NCBI RefSeq assembly: GCF_018100785.1 | Contig: NZ_JAGJEC010000001.1 | Coordinates: forward strand, 744,001 to 808,000 | Length of the DNA: 64,000 bases | From: Maribacter sp. MMG018 | GTDB taxonomy: Bacteria; Bacteroidota; Bacteroidia; Flavobacteriales; Flavobacteriaceae | Direction of reading: 5' to 3' | Part shown: positions 28,703-36,940 of the stretch, piece by piece | Numbering within the stretch: position 1 is the first letter of the stretch | Layout: each line of letters begins with the position of its first letter | Program-made: the position numbers and the translations under genes | Notes under the pieces: generated by a model | The model's input: the letters and a program-made list of their open reading frames with translations, nothing else | Database searches by the model: none | Told to the model about the DNA's origin: nothing

Positions 28703-28737
28703 CGGGCAACAAAAATTCTAAATGAAGCTAGGTTACT

Positions 28738-29703
28738 TTATTTTTCAGAAAGCAGCCACGCATCGGCAGATTGCGTACGTTTGATCTCCTTTAAGGCCGT
28801 TAAAGCCTCTTTGGGGTCATTAAAACGGTCATAGGTAACCACGTGAAGGCCGTAGGCATTGGTGCCATAATAAGACGCATTCTTGTACCCTTTGTTTTGA
28901 AGGGCCTTAATTTTGCGGTCTGCGTTTTCTTTAATTCTAAATGCCCCTGCTACGATATGGTGTTTTCCGGCGGTGGCCGTTTTGGTTTTGGCAGAGGAGA
29001 TGGCATCAATAGTTACCGTAGGTAATTCAAGGGGGTCGGTATCAAAAAATGTAGCCTCTTGTATCTGTCTGGTCACCTCTTTTTGAGCCTCTTGTCTTAC
29101 GATTTGATCTGCTTGTATACGGTCGTTGTAGAAGCGGTAGCCTGTTAGGCTTGTGGACAATGCGACTAAAAATATGGCGGCATATTTTAAATAAGGCCTA
29201 AAACTACCTTGTTCTCTTTTTTCGGGACTGATGATAAATGGAATTTGCTCTTCCATTTCTACTACCTCTTCTTTTAAGACTTCCCTGGTAACAGGTATTG
29301 CTTTAAAGGAAGATAATCCAAACGAGGAGGTCAGATAATTTACCTCGTAATAAGGCTGAAATTGTATGCGCCCCTCACCATTGGTCCAAAGAAGCCCTAT
29401 GTTTGGTAAGCTTATCTTTTCACCATCGGCCAATTGTCTTTTCCAATCTTTGGCTACCTCTTCGATTTTGGACAGGGTAGTTTCAAAAGAAGCTTTTTCT
29501 GCTTCTGCTATATGGGAAACCAACAAGCCATCATTGGAGGTGAGCTGCTCGTTAAAGGAAATTAACTTTGCAGGAGCATAAAAAGTATTCGTGATATCAT
29601 TGATCCTTGCCGGAGTCCTTTGGGTAAGGAACGCCCCGAAATTTGGGATTACCACGCAGTTATATCTATAAAGTAATTCTGTGATATAATGTTCTACTAC
29701 CAT
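28738..29703 (-). CDS. HU(CCDC81)-like and SPOR domain membrane protein
   Basis: 321 residues from ATG 29701-29703; a TTG three codons earlier is possible. The N-terminal domain (about 1-130, VEHYITELLYRYNCVVIPNFGAFLTQ) matches bacterial CCDC81-like HU domains. One TM helix (about 172-192) and a C-terminal SPOR domain (about 245-320, HHIVAGAFRIKENADRKI) follow. SPOR domains bind denuded septal peptidoglycan, and an HU-like cytoplasmic part could touch DNA, so it may link nucleoid and septum. That link is inference. It is divergent from dprA. Confidence 0.85.
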   Translation of the reverse strand: MVVEHYITELLYRYNCVVIPNFGAFLTQRTPARINDITNTFYAPAKLISFNEQLTSNDGLLVSHIAEAEKASFETTLSKIEEVAKDWKRQLADGEKISLPNIGLLWTNGEGRIQFQPYYEVNYLTSSFGLSSFKAIPVTREVLKEEVVEMEEQIPFIISPEKREQGSFRPYLKYAAIFLVALSTSLTGYRFYNDRIQADQIVRQEAQKEVTRQIQEATFFDTDPLELPTVTIDAISSAKTKTATAGKHHIVAGAFRIKENADRKIKALQNKGYKNASYYGTNAYGLHVVTYDRFNDPKEALTALKEIKRTQSADAWLLSEK

Positions 29704-29766
29704 AAGGCACAAATATCAAAAAAATAAAGGGTCTTCAAAACGGATGGGATAACTTTTTATTAACAT

Positions 29767-29774
29767 TATATTTG
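29767..29774 (+). promoter_or_regulatory. Candidate -7 element for dprA (TATATTTG)
   Basis: Exact TAnnTTTG match 19 bp upstream of the dprA ATG, with no convincing -33 element. Confidence 0.45.
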
Positions 29775-29793
29775 TGGTCTCTGGTTCATAACA

Positions 29794-30912
29794 ATGATAG
29801 ATTCACAACATACTGCTGATGAGTTGCTTGCAATTTTAAGGTTACAGCACATACCTAACATTGGCGATGTTCTTGCCAAGAAATTAATTGCACATTGTGG
29901 TAGTCCATCGGCAGTTTTTGAAGAAAAAAGGGAAGCACTCTTAAAAATTGACGGTATTGGAACACACACCATAAAATATCTGTTCAATGCGGCACATTTA
30001 AAAGCTGCGGAAGCTGAATACAGCTATATTATAAGCAACAACATCCAATACACCTATTTTAGGGACGCAGAGTATCCTAAACACCTTAAGCATTGTATCG
30101 ACGCCCCGATTCTACTGTTTAGAAAAGGAAAAATGGATTTTGCGGGCCGTAAAATAATCAGTGTTGTAGGTACCCGTAACATTACCAGTTATGGCATGGC
30201 TTTTTGTGAGCAGTTCGTAAAGGACATAGCTCCGCTAAACCCTATTATTGTTAGTGGATTCGCCTACGGAGTCGATATTTGTATCCAAAGGGAAGCAATA
30301 AGGCAAGGTTTGCAGACCATCGGTTGTTTGGCGCATGGCCTTAACCAAATTTATCCGAAGGTACATGCGAAGTATCAGGCCGGGGTATGCGATAACGGAG
30401 GGTTTTTTACAGAATTTTGGAGTAACAGTAATCCCGAAAGGGAGAATTTCTTAAAGAGGAACCGGGTAATTGCCGGTATGAGCGAGGCTACCGTTGTAAT
30501 AGAGTCCGCAGAAAAAGGAGGTAGTTTGGTCACTGCAGATATAGCCCATGGTTACAATAGAGATGTTTTTGCCGTACCAGGACGTAGTAGCGATAAGTAT
30601 AGTATTGGTTGTAATAATTTAATAAAACAGCAAAAAGCACATATGTTGACCTCTGCGGCCGATTTGGTGTATATGTTAAATTGGGATATTGACGAGCAGA
30701 AAACCAAAACGGTTCAAAAGCAATTGTTTGTAGACTTGGACGAAACAGAACAGGCTATTTATACTTATTTGCAGCAAAATGGCAAGCAGTTGTTAGATGG
30801 TATCGCCCTAGATTGCCAAATACCCATTTATAAGACTTCGGCCACCTTGTTGGCCATGGAAATGAAAGGCGTTATTAGACCTTTGCCAGGTAAATTGTTC
30901 GAAGCCATTTAA
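29794..30912 (+). CDS. dprA: DNA-processing protein DprA
   Basis: 372 residues. The N-terminal helix-hairpin-helix-like part (about 10-70) is followed by the DprA Rossmann domain with SVVGTRNITSYG, IVSGFAYGVDI and SAEKGGSLVTADIAHGYNRDVFAVPG, and a C-terminal winged-helix domain (about 305-370). DprA loads RecA onto incoming single-stranded DNA during natural transformation and is widely conserved in non-competent species too. recA lies about 5 kb away on the other strand. Confidence 0.95.
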   Translation: MIDSQHTADELLAILRLQHIPNIGDVLAKKLIAHCGSPSAVFEEKREALLKIDGIGTHTIKYLFNAAHLKAAEAEYSYIISNNIQYTYFRDAEYPKHLKHCIDAPILLFRKGKMDFAGRKIISVVGTRNITSYGMAFCEQFVKDIAPLNPIIVSGFAYGVDICIQREAIRQGLQTIGCLAHGLNQIYPKVHAKYQAGVCDNGGFFTEFWSNSNPERENFLKRNRVIAGMSEATVVIESAEKGGSLVTADIAHGYNRDVFAVPGRSSDKYSIGCNNLIKQQKAHMLTSAADLVYMLNWDIDEQKTKTVQKQLFVDLDETEQAIYTYLQQNGKQLLDGIALDCQIPIYKTSATLLAMEMKGVIRPLPGKLFEAI

Positions 30913-31038
30913 GATTTTACAGACTATCCGGTATGTAGAAATGATTAAAATAATGGTGTAAAGCGTTTTTGAGGCGCTATGTCGATCAATCTATAAAAGA
31001 AAACGATCACTGGGCCGTTTACGTAAATTTAAAACAAT

Positions 31039-31070
31039 AAAAAACCGACCCTTTGGTCGGTTTTGAATTT
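31039..31070. terminator. Bidirectional terminator between dprA and trpS
   Basis: A 10-bp perfect stem (AAAACCGACC / GGTCGGTTTT) with a CTTT loop, A-run on the left and T-rich on the right. It sits between convergent genes, so it can end both transcripts. Confidence 0.8.
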
Positions 31071-31092
31071 TTAATACTATTGGCAGGTATAA

Positions 31093-32061
31093 TTAATACC
31101 CTATTTTTTCTCGAACTCTTTGTAAGACGCCCTCAGCTACTTTTCTTGCTTTTTCGGCACCTATAGCCAATGCTTCATCCACTTCATTGAGGTTGTTCAT
31201 GTAATAATCGTATTTTTCGCGGGCTTCACCAAACTTGTCTGTGATAACTTCGTACAACGCTTGTTTGGCATGGCCATAACCATAATTACCGGCAAGGTAA
31301 TTGGCGCTCATTTCCTCTATTTGTTCTTGGGTTGCCAATAGTTTGTATAGGGCAAATACGTTGTCGTTGGTAGGGTCTTTCGGATCTTCCATAGGGGTAC
31401 TGTCCGTTTGTATTCCCATGATCTGTTTTCTCAATTTTTTATCGGTCTGAAAAAGATTGATCAGGTTGCCACGGCTTTTACTCATTTTCTCCCCATCGGT
31501 GCCGGGTACATACATGGTATTTTCGTGAACTTTTCCTTCAGGAATCACAAAGGTTTCGCCCATTTTGGCATGAAAACGGGAAGCTACGTCCCTAGTCATT
31601 TCTATATGCTGTAACTGATCTTTCCCTACAGGTACTATATTCGCATCGTACAAAAGAATATCGGCGGCCATTAGCATGGGGTATGTGAACAACCCTGCGT
31701 TCACATCTTCCAGTCTGTCGGCCTTATCCTTGAAGCCATGGGCCAAGGTCAATCTTTGATATGGAAAAAAGCAACTTAGGTACCAAGATAGTTCTGTAGC
31801 TAAGGGAACATCGCTTTGGCGGTAGAAAACGGTCTTTTCTATATCCAGTCCAAAAGCAAGCCAGGTAGATGCAATAGAATAGGTATTTCTTCGCAGTTCC
31901 TCTGCATTTTTTATTTGTGTGAGCGAATGTAGGTCCGCAATAAAAAGAAACGACTCGTTTTTAGGGTCGCTTGCCATTTCTATAGCGGGCATTATAGCGC
32001 CTAAAATATTGCCCAAATGTGGTGTTCCCGTACTTTGGATTCCTGTTAAAATTCTTGCCAT
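31093..32061 (-). CDS. trpS: Tryptophan--tRNA ligase
   Basis: 322 residues, class I aminoacyl-tRNA synthetase. The HIGH-like signature TGTPHLGN lies near residue 11 and KMSKS in GEKMSKSRGN near residue 190. Length and C-terminal helices match bacterial TrpRS. It charges tRNA-Trp in the cytoplasm. A complete promoter (TTG-N22-TACCTTTG) lies upstream on the minus strand. Confidence 0.97.
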   Translation of the reverse strand: MARILTGIQSTGTPHLGNILGAIMPAIEMASDPKNESFLFIADLHSLTQIKNAEELRRNTYSIASTWLAFGLDIEKTVFYRQSDVPLATELSWYLSCFFPYQRLTLAHGFKDKADRLEDVNAGLFTYPMLMAADILLYDANIVPVGKDQLQHIEMTRDVASRFHAKMGETFVIPEGKVHENTMYVPGTDGEKMSKSRGNLINLFQTDKKLRKQIMGIQTDSTPMEDPKDPTNDNVFALYKLLATQEQIEEMSANYLAGNYGYGHAKQALYEVITDKFGEAREKYDYYMNNLNEVDEALAIGAEKARKVAEGVLQRVREKIGY

Positions 32062-32081
32062 TTATGTATAAAATAAGGGTG

Positions 32082-32114
32082 CAAAGGTAAAACAAATCAA
32101 AAAAATAAGCGCAA
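32082..32114 (-). promoter_or_regulatory. Promoter for trpS (TTG-N22-TACCTTTG)
   Basis: On the minus strand: TTG at 32114-32112, 22-bp spacer, TACCTTTG at 32089-32082, 20 bp before the trpS ATG. Confidence 0.65.
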
Positions 32115-32131
32115 ATAACTATTTTTGATTT

Positions 32132-32869
32132 ATGGTTAAATTACTTAAGCGAGTAGGGCAAACTATATATAGAATTTGGTTTTACGTTTTAGTCGCCGTA
32201 CCAATTTTTTTGTGTTTTCCTTTTTTGTTGCTCTTTGCCTCTAGAGAGCAATGGTATCCCCAGTTTTTTTGGATGGCCCGTAATTTATGGGCAAAACCTA
32301 TTTTATATGGCATGGGATGCCCGCCGAGGGTGCTTTATGATGAATACTTGGTGAAGGGGAAGAGTTATATGTTGGTGGCCAACCATACCAGTATGTTAGA
32401 TATTATGCTGATGCTTTATGCCAGTAAAAACCCATTTGTTTTTGTGGGAAAGAAAGAACTGGAGAAGATTCCTGTATTCGGTTTCTTTTATAGACGGGTG
32501 TGCATTATGGTAGATCGCGACAATGTACAAAGTAGAACGGGAGTCTATAGGCGGGCCCAAAGAAGATTAAAGCAAGGGTTGAGTATTTGTATTTTTCCCG
32601 AGGGAGGCGTTCCCGATGACGAAAGTATTGTGTTGGATACGTTTAAGGATGGCGCGTTTAAAATGGCCATAGCACATAAAATTCCGGTAGTGCCTATGAC
32701 CTTCTATGATAATAAAAAACGATTTTCGTTTACCTTTTTTAGTGGCGGACCGGGATTGATCAGGGCCAGGGTGCATCGATTTTTTGAGACCGAAGGACTG
32801 GAAGAAAATGATAAAAGTAAACTTCGAGAAGAGGTTAGGGAAGTCATTTACAGAGAACTCACTTCTTAA
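32132..32869 (+). CDS. 1-acyl-sn-glycerol-3-phosphate acyltransferase
   Basis: 245 residues, PlsC-like. An N-terminal TM segment is at about 15-36. The acyltransferase motifs are NHTSMLD (H-x4-D catalytic box), GKKELEKIPVFGFF, and FPEGG (acceptor phosphate binding). It makes phosphatidic acid from lysophosphatidic acid at the inner membrane. It is divergent from trpS. The C-terminus meets the anti-sigma gene convergently with a 4-bp gap. Confidence 0.92.
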   Translation: MVKLLKRVGQTIYRIWFYVLVAVPIFLCFPFLLLFASREQWYPQFFWMARNLWAKPILYGMGCPPRVLYDEYLVKGKSYMLVANHTSMLDIMLMLYASKNPFVFVGKKELEKIPVFGFFYRRVCIMVDRDNVQSRTGVYRRAQRRLKQGLSICIFPEGGVPDDESIVLDTFKDGAFKMAIAHKIPVVPMTFYDNKKRFSFTFFSGGPGLIRARVHRFFETEGLEENDKSKLREEVREVIYRELTS

Positions 32870-32873
32870 TACC

Positions 32874-34358
32874 TTAGAATTTAAAACTAAGTCCACTGTA
32901 AATTCCTAATGAGTATGGATTAAACGACCCGTCAACATTTGAGAAAGTGTTTAGTTGATATTTAAAAACCGGTTCTATATTCAAACGAACATTACGGGTA
33001 AATTTATAGTCGAGGCCAATACCTACATTGGCACTAAAATTTACATCGTTAATATTATTGGCTTCGCCAACTTCAGTAGTAAGGGCACCTGAAGTAAGGG
33101 AAACTTCATTATCTACTAAAAATAAAGAGCTAACACCGCCAATGACATTTACGCCAAGTTTATTGTTGATCAAGGCGTATGATAATTCCACAGGTACTTC
33201 AAGATAGCCTATTTTTTGACCCATCTCTCCAGAAAGTTGAGCATTTTGGGCCGAGACATCAAGTGTTTTACTAGTAGTACTTATGGTTGTATTGTTGTTC
33301 GAAACTATTAAATTGTCAGATGTTTTTGCGTAATCGATATTTGGGATTTGAGAGTTTTCCAAGGCAGAAAGTGAGGAGGTGAAATATACATCGTTGGTAT
33401 TATAGCCATAATCTACTTTGTGTATTCCTGACCGTACTGAGAGTTTTGAATTAATCTCATATGCCACGGCTACACCATAACTGAGGTTTATATCACCCGA
33501 TTTAGAATTGGAGGCGAACATTGGGCTTAAGGGGCTACCATCACCTATTGCGTTATAATATACAGGAGCTACACTTGGTCCGGCCGACCATCTTTTTTCA
33601 GATTTCTGTGCAATTTGATCCTCTTCTTGTTCAGTAACCGCTTCAAAAATTGACCTCTTTTTAGAATCGTCTGTAACAGGTTCTTTTTGAGGGTCATTAT
33701 TGGCTACGGCAGATTGCACGTTTGTTTGCATGGCGCCATTTGCTTTCACTGCGGACAACTCTTTTTCTGTAGGTTGTATATTCTCTTGCCTTTCTTCGGC
33801 TTGTGCTACGGCACTCTCTGAAATACCGGTGGTTGTTTTGACAAGGTCATTTTGGCCATTGGTGTTCGTTTCGGTATTTCTATTAGATTTCTCTTGGGAA
33901 GAAAGCACGGTAATACCGGGTTGAACAGAGGTACCGTTCGTATTTTTGTGTATGGTGTTTTGAGATGAATTTTCTTTTGTTGTTTCGCTGTAGTCGGTAC
34001 TCTCTACCAGTTGGTTTTGGTTGTTGTCGGTGTTTTCCTTGTTTACAATTACTTCTGTTTCTTCAATCGGATCGACATCGGATTTTATATTGGTGTTAAA
34101 GGGTTGGGTCTCTTTTTTTTCTATATCGGTAATGGGGTTCTTATCTGTGACTTCTTCATTTTGAAATGGATTAAAAACTAATAGTCCCAAGACCAATGTT
34201 GCAGCGATACCTCCTAACTGCCACCAAAGGGGTAGAATTCTCTTCTTTTTTTTCTTATCCAACGAAGCTTCAATGGAGGACCACACCTTTTGGTCTGGAG
34301 TTTTCTTGAAGTCCAGAAATTTTTCCTGGAATAGTTGGTCTATTTTCTTTTTGCTCAT
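32874..34358 (-). CDS. Anti-sigma-like protein with inner-membrane helix, disordered linker and outer-membrane beta-barrel
   Basis: 494 residues in three parts. A short cytoplasmic N-terminus (about 1-42, KIDQLFQEKFLDFKKTPDQKVW) precedes one TM helix (about 43-62). A long Asn/Gln/Ser/Thr/Glu-rich linker (about 65-255) has low complexity. A porin-like beta-barrel (about 260-494) ends GIYSGLSFKF, with the terminal Phe typical of outer-membrane barrels. It follows an ECF sigma gene by 40 bp, so the N-terminus is probably the anti-sigma. This is the layout of dual-membrane-spanning anti-sigma proteins described in Bacteroides. The signal it senses is unknown. Confidence 0.8.
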   Translation of the reverse strand: MSKKKIDQLFQEKFLDFKKTPDQKVWSSIEASLDKKKKKRILPLWWQLGGIAATLVLGLLVFNPFQNEEVTDKNPITDIEKKETQPFNTNIKSDVDPIEETEVIVNKENTDNNQNQLVESTDYSETTKENSSQNTIHKNTNGTSVQPGITVLSSQEKSNRNTETNTNGQNDLVKTTTGISESAVAQAEERQENIQPTEKELSAVKANGAMQTNVQSAVANNDPQKEPVTDDSKKRSIFEAVTEQEEDQIAQKSEKRWSAGPSVAPVYYNAIGDGSPLSPMFASNSKSGDINLSYGVAVAYEINSKLSVRSGIHKVDYGYNTNDVYFTSSLSALENSQIPNIDYAKTSDNLIVSNNNTTISTTSKTLDVSAQNAQLSGEMGQKIGYLEVPVELSYALINNKLGVNVIGGVSSLFLVDNEVSLTSGALTTEVGEANNINDVNFSANVGIGLDYKFTRNVRLNIEPVFKYQLNTFSNVDGSFNPYSLGIYSGLSFKF

Positions 34359-34398
34359 TTTTGTTCAGCCTAATATTTTCTATTGATCCATCTAAGAA

Positions 34399-34962
34399 TC
34401 ATTTTTTCTTTCCGAGAATAACCATCAATCCGATAATGGATTGGGAAACTTTTCTTTCTATCTTTTCTTTTAATAACATTCTGGCACGGGCAAGGTTGGA
34501 TTTTGATGTGCCTACTGTGGTGCCCATTAATTCTCCTATTTCTTTATGTGTATATCCGTCCAATACATACAAATTAAAGGTGGCCCTGTATTTATTTGGC
34601 AATTCTTGTATGTATTTTAATAAGGTTTGTAAAGAGATGTCGTCATAAACGTTTTCTACCTTTACTTCTTCTTCAATATTGTCATTGACTACATTTAGAT
34701 ATTCCTCTCTTCTGTATTTTTGTAATACCGTGTTTATGGTAATACGTTTCATCCAACCTTCGAATGATCCCTTGGATTTGTACTGACCAATTTTATCATA
34801 AATGGTCATAAAACTATCATGAAGGTTATCTTCGGCCTCTGTTTTATTGCGCGAGTATTTTAAACATATACCATAGAGCACCCCTGCATAGGTCCTATAC
34901 AGATGTTCTTGAGCCTTTCTATCGCCCTTTTTACATTTATGTATGAGTTCTTCTAAAGGCAC
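34399..34962 (-). CDS. ECF-type RNA polymerase sigma factor
   Basis: 187 residues from a GTG start. Sigma region 2 (about 25-90) includes AEDNLHDSFMTIYDKIGQYKSKGSFEGWMKRITIN, and region 4 (about 120-175) has LPNKYRATFNLYVLDGYTHKEIGELMGTTVGTSKSNLARAR. No extra C-terminal domain. It is encoded between a small lipoprotein and the anti-sigma/barrel protein, so it probably drives its own operon when the envelope signal releases it. Target promoters cannot be told from here. Confidence 0.93.
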   Translation of the reverse strand: MPLEELIHKCKKGDRKAQEHLYRTYAGVLYGICLKYSRNKTEAEDNLHDSFMTIYDKIGQYKSKGSFEGWMKRITINTVLQKYRREEYLNVVNDNIEEEVKVENVYDDISLQTLLKYIQELPNKYRATFNLYVLDGYTHKEIGELMGTTVGTSKSNLARARMLLKEKIERKVSQSIIGLMVILGKKK

Positions 34963-34987
34963 TCGGTCGGTTATATTAAAATGTAAG

Positions 34988-35407
34988 TTATTCTACCGGA
35001 ACGACAACTTCAAAAAACTCAGGTTCTCCTTCACTATTGTCCCCTTTATAAAACCTAAAGGTATATGGTTGATCGTATTTTACGATAAAATCAAAAGAAG
35101 CCTCTTCTTCTTCATTTACTTCGGTACAGGCTTCATCATCCGTCATTGATACGCCTATAGCGACTACGTTTCTAACAGTGGTGTCTTCTTTTGTAACGTC
35201 AAGGCCTTCATAATGCGTACATTCGTCCGGTATGGTGTAAGTTACGTTTATTTTATATGTTTCGTTTAATTTAAACGACTCTGGTAATTCTGCACTATTT
35301 ATGGTTAATGAGGTAAAATAAAAGTTGGGGTCGTCGTCGTCAAGCGAACAACCACTCAATAGAACCGATATAAGTGCGGTCGCAAAAACAAATTTTCTCA
35401 TCATCAT
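34988..35407 (-). CDS. Small acidic lipoprotein of the ECF sigma operon
   Basis: About 139 residues; three consecutive ATGs (35407, 35404, 35401) can start it. The lipoprotein signal ends LLSGCS, followed by Asp-rich DDDDPNF, a motif that may help surface export of Bacteroidota lipoproteins. The rest looks like a beta-sandwich with two conserved Cys (DECTHYE and DEACTE). No family recognised. It is the first gene before the sigma factor (25-bp gap) and may be the sensor or the first target of the system. Confidence 0.75.
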   Translation of the reverse strand: MMMRKFVFATALISVLLSGCSLDDDDPNFYFTSLTINSAELPESFKLNETYKINVTYTIPDECTHYEGLDVTKEDTTVRNVVAIGVSMTDDEACTEVNEEEEASFDFIVKYDQPYTFRFYKGDNSEGEPEFFEVVVPVE

Positions 35408-35437
35408 CAATTCTTTTTGATAAAGATGGAAGTATGG

Positions 35438-35477
35438 AAAAAAGGTTGCGTTGGTCGATTAAAAATCGGCCAACGCA
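35438..35477 (-). terminator. Terminator of recA
   Basis: A 14-bp stem (one G-T pair), 35447-35460 with 35464-35477, loop AAA, followed on the minus strand by T6. It lies 10 bp after the recA stop and separates recA from the lipoprotein-sigma operon. Confidence 0.85.
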
Positions 35478-35487
35478 GTTTATTTAC

Positions 35488-36495
35488 TTATTTGTTAAGG
35501 GCATTGATGGCATCCCTTATTTTACCGTCCAATTCTTCGAACAATTCCGGATTGTCCAGCAATAATGTTTTAACAGCGTCTCTTCCTTGTCCTAGTTTTG
35601 TGTCGCCATAACTGAACCAAGAACCGCTTTTCTTAATGATTTCGTATTCAACGCCTAGATCAATGATCTCACCTACTTTTGAAATACCTTCCCCGTACAT
35701 GATGTCAAATTCGGTAGTCCTGAAAGGAGGGGCTACTTTGTTTTTGACCACTTTTACGCGTGTTTTGTTTCCTTGTACATTACCGTCGGTATCTTTTATT
35801 TGCGTAGAACGCCTAATATCCAGTCGTACCGATGCATAGAATTTTAACGCGTTACCACCGGTCGTGGTCTCTGGGTTTCCGAACATGACACCGATTTTTT
35901 CACGCAATTGGTTTATGAAGATTACCGTACAATTTGTTTTACTGATAGAGCCGGTCAATTTTCTTAATGCCTGTGACATTAAACGGGCATGCAATCCCAT
36001 TTTAGAATCTCCCATTTCCCCTTCTATTTCACTTTTAGGGGTCAGTGCAGCAACAGAATCGACTATAACAATATCGATGGCTCCCGAACGAATTAAGTTG
36101 TCCGCAATTTCTAGGGCCTGCTCTCCGTTATCGGGCTGGGAAATAATTAAATTATCAATATCAACACCTAATTTTTGTGCGTAGAAACGATCAAAAGCAT
36201 GTTCCGCATCGATAAAAGCTGCGATACCTCCATTTTTTTGTGCTTCGGCAATGGCATGTAATGTCAAGGTCGTTTTACCTGAAGATTCCGGTCCATAGAT
36301 TTCTATGACCCTTCCTCGGGGGTAACCTCCTACTCCTAAAGCAATATCAAGGCCCAAAGAACCTGAAGGTATAACTTCAACATCTTCTACAATGCTGTCG
36401 CCCATTTTCATAACTGCACCTTTTCCGTAGGTTTTGTCCAGTTTGTCCAAGGTTAGTTTTAGGGCTTTTAATTTTGCTTCTTTTTCAGAACTCAT
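35488..36495 (-). CDS. recA: Recombinase RecA
   Basis: 335 residues. Walker A is GPESSGKTT (68-76). The L1/L2 loops include [24 protein letters not shown] and [16 protein letters not shown], almost universal RecA sequence. It binds single-stranded DNA, promotes strand exchange and LexA-type autocleavage. It is monocistronic, with its own terminator. No LexA-like box was recognised upstream. Confidence 0.98.
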   Translation of the reverse strand: MSSEKEAKLKALKLTLDKLDKTYGKGAVMKMGDSIVEDVEVIPSGSLGLDIALGVGGYPRGRVIEIYGPESSGKTTLTLHAIAEAQKNGGIAAFIDAEHAFDRFYAQKLGVDIDNLIISQPDNGEQALEIADNLIRSGAIDIVIVDSVAALTPKSEIEGEMGDSKMGLHARLMSQALRKLTGSISKTNCTVIFINQLREKIGVMFGNPETTTGGNALKFYASVRLDIRRSTQIKDTDGNVQGNKTRVKVVKNKVAPPFRTTEFDIMYGEGISKVGEIIDLGVEYEIIKKSGSWFSYGDTKLGQGRDAVKTLLLDNPELFEELDGKIRDAINALNK

Positions 36496-36641
36496 TTGTT
36501 AAATTTTAGAAGAGCTAAATTAGCATTTCTTTTTCGAAAAAAAGAATATTGAGGGCTATTACGCAACCATTTGAGCCTTTTGCTATCTTATAATTAATTA
36601 GACATTGTTTATTGTATTATAATCCATTGTTTTTAGTGTCA

Positions 36642-36710
36642 ATGGATATTGGTGGCTATGTCCTTTTTATTTTCTGTAAGAATGCTATGAAGAAGAAGAA
36701 AATGGAATAG
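36642..36710 (+). CDS. Possible micro-ORF (22 residues) before an orphan terminator
   Basis: ATG at 36642, stop at 36708-36710. The peptide reads MDIGGYVLFIFCKNAM followed by a Lys-rich end (KKKKME): a hydrophobic helix plus basic tail, the make-up of small membrane proteins. The terminator begins 7 bp after the stop. No clear TAnnTTTG box upstream. The transcript could equally be a small RNA; this is a candidate only. Confidence 0.3.
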   Translation: MDIGGYVLFIFCKNAMKKKKME

Positions 36711-36716
36711 TCGAAT

Positions 36717-36748
36717 AAAGAGTCCCGTTATAACGGGACTCTTTTTTA
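36717..36748 (+). terminator. Orphan intrinsic terminator
   Basis: A nearly perfect palindrome (AAAGAGTCCCGTTA / TAACGGGACTCTTT) followed by T-rich sequence, oriented rightwards. recA upstream is on the other strand, so the transcript it ends is not annotated. Confidence 0.8.
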
Positions 36749-36878
36749 TTGAGTACATCCAGTAATATACCTATCGTTATAAAATTTTGTAAATGCTGAG
36801 GTTTTTATCTCAAAATTGATTTATTGGCAAGGGGTTTTTAACATTCTCTTTTAACCAGAGGCCTTATATTTAGTACGG

Positions 36879-36912
36879 TTGCATGGTAATATTGCCATAT
36901 AATGTATCTTTG
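36879..36912 (+). promoter_or_regulatory. Promoter for the U32 peptidase gene (TTG-N23-TATCTTTG)
   Basis: TTG at 36879-36881, 23-bp spacer, TATCTTTG at 36905-36912. Because the box overlaps an in-frame ATG at 36902, that codon cannot be the start; the ATG at 36941 is. Confidence 0.65.
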
Positions 36913-36940
36913 CAGTCCAGAAAACATAGCACTTGTACTT

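Larger units (their letters stand above)
36496..36940. other. Intergenic region between recA and the U32 gene, with micro-ORF, terminator and promoter
   Basis: 445 bp. It holds a possible 22-codon ORF at 36642-36710, an intrinsic terminator at 36717-36748 facing right that belongs to no annotated gene, and the promoter of the U32 gene at 36879-36912. The orphan terminator implies a short transcript (small protein or small RNA) from about 36600. Confidence 0.55.

Noticed and set aside
32120..32127. TATTTTTG box 5 bp before the plsC-like ATG, suggesting leaderless transcription
   Set aside because: No -33 TTG at acceptable spacing and it would place the start of transcription at the start codon; likely chance in AT-rich sequence.
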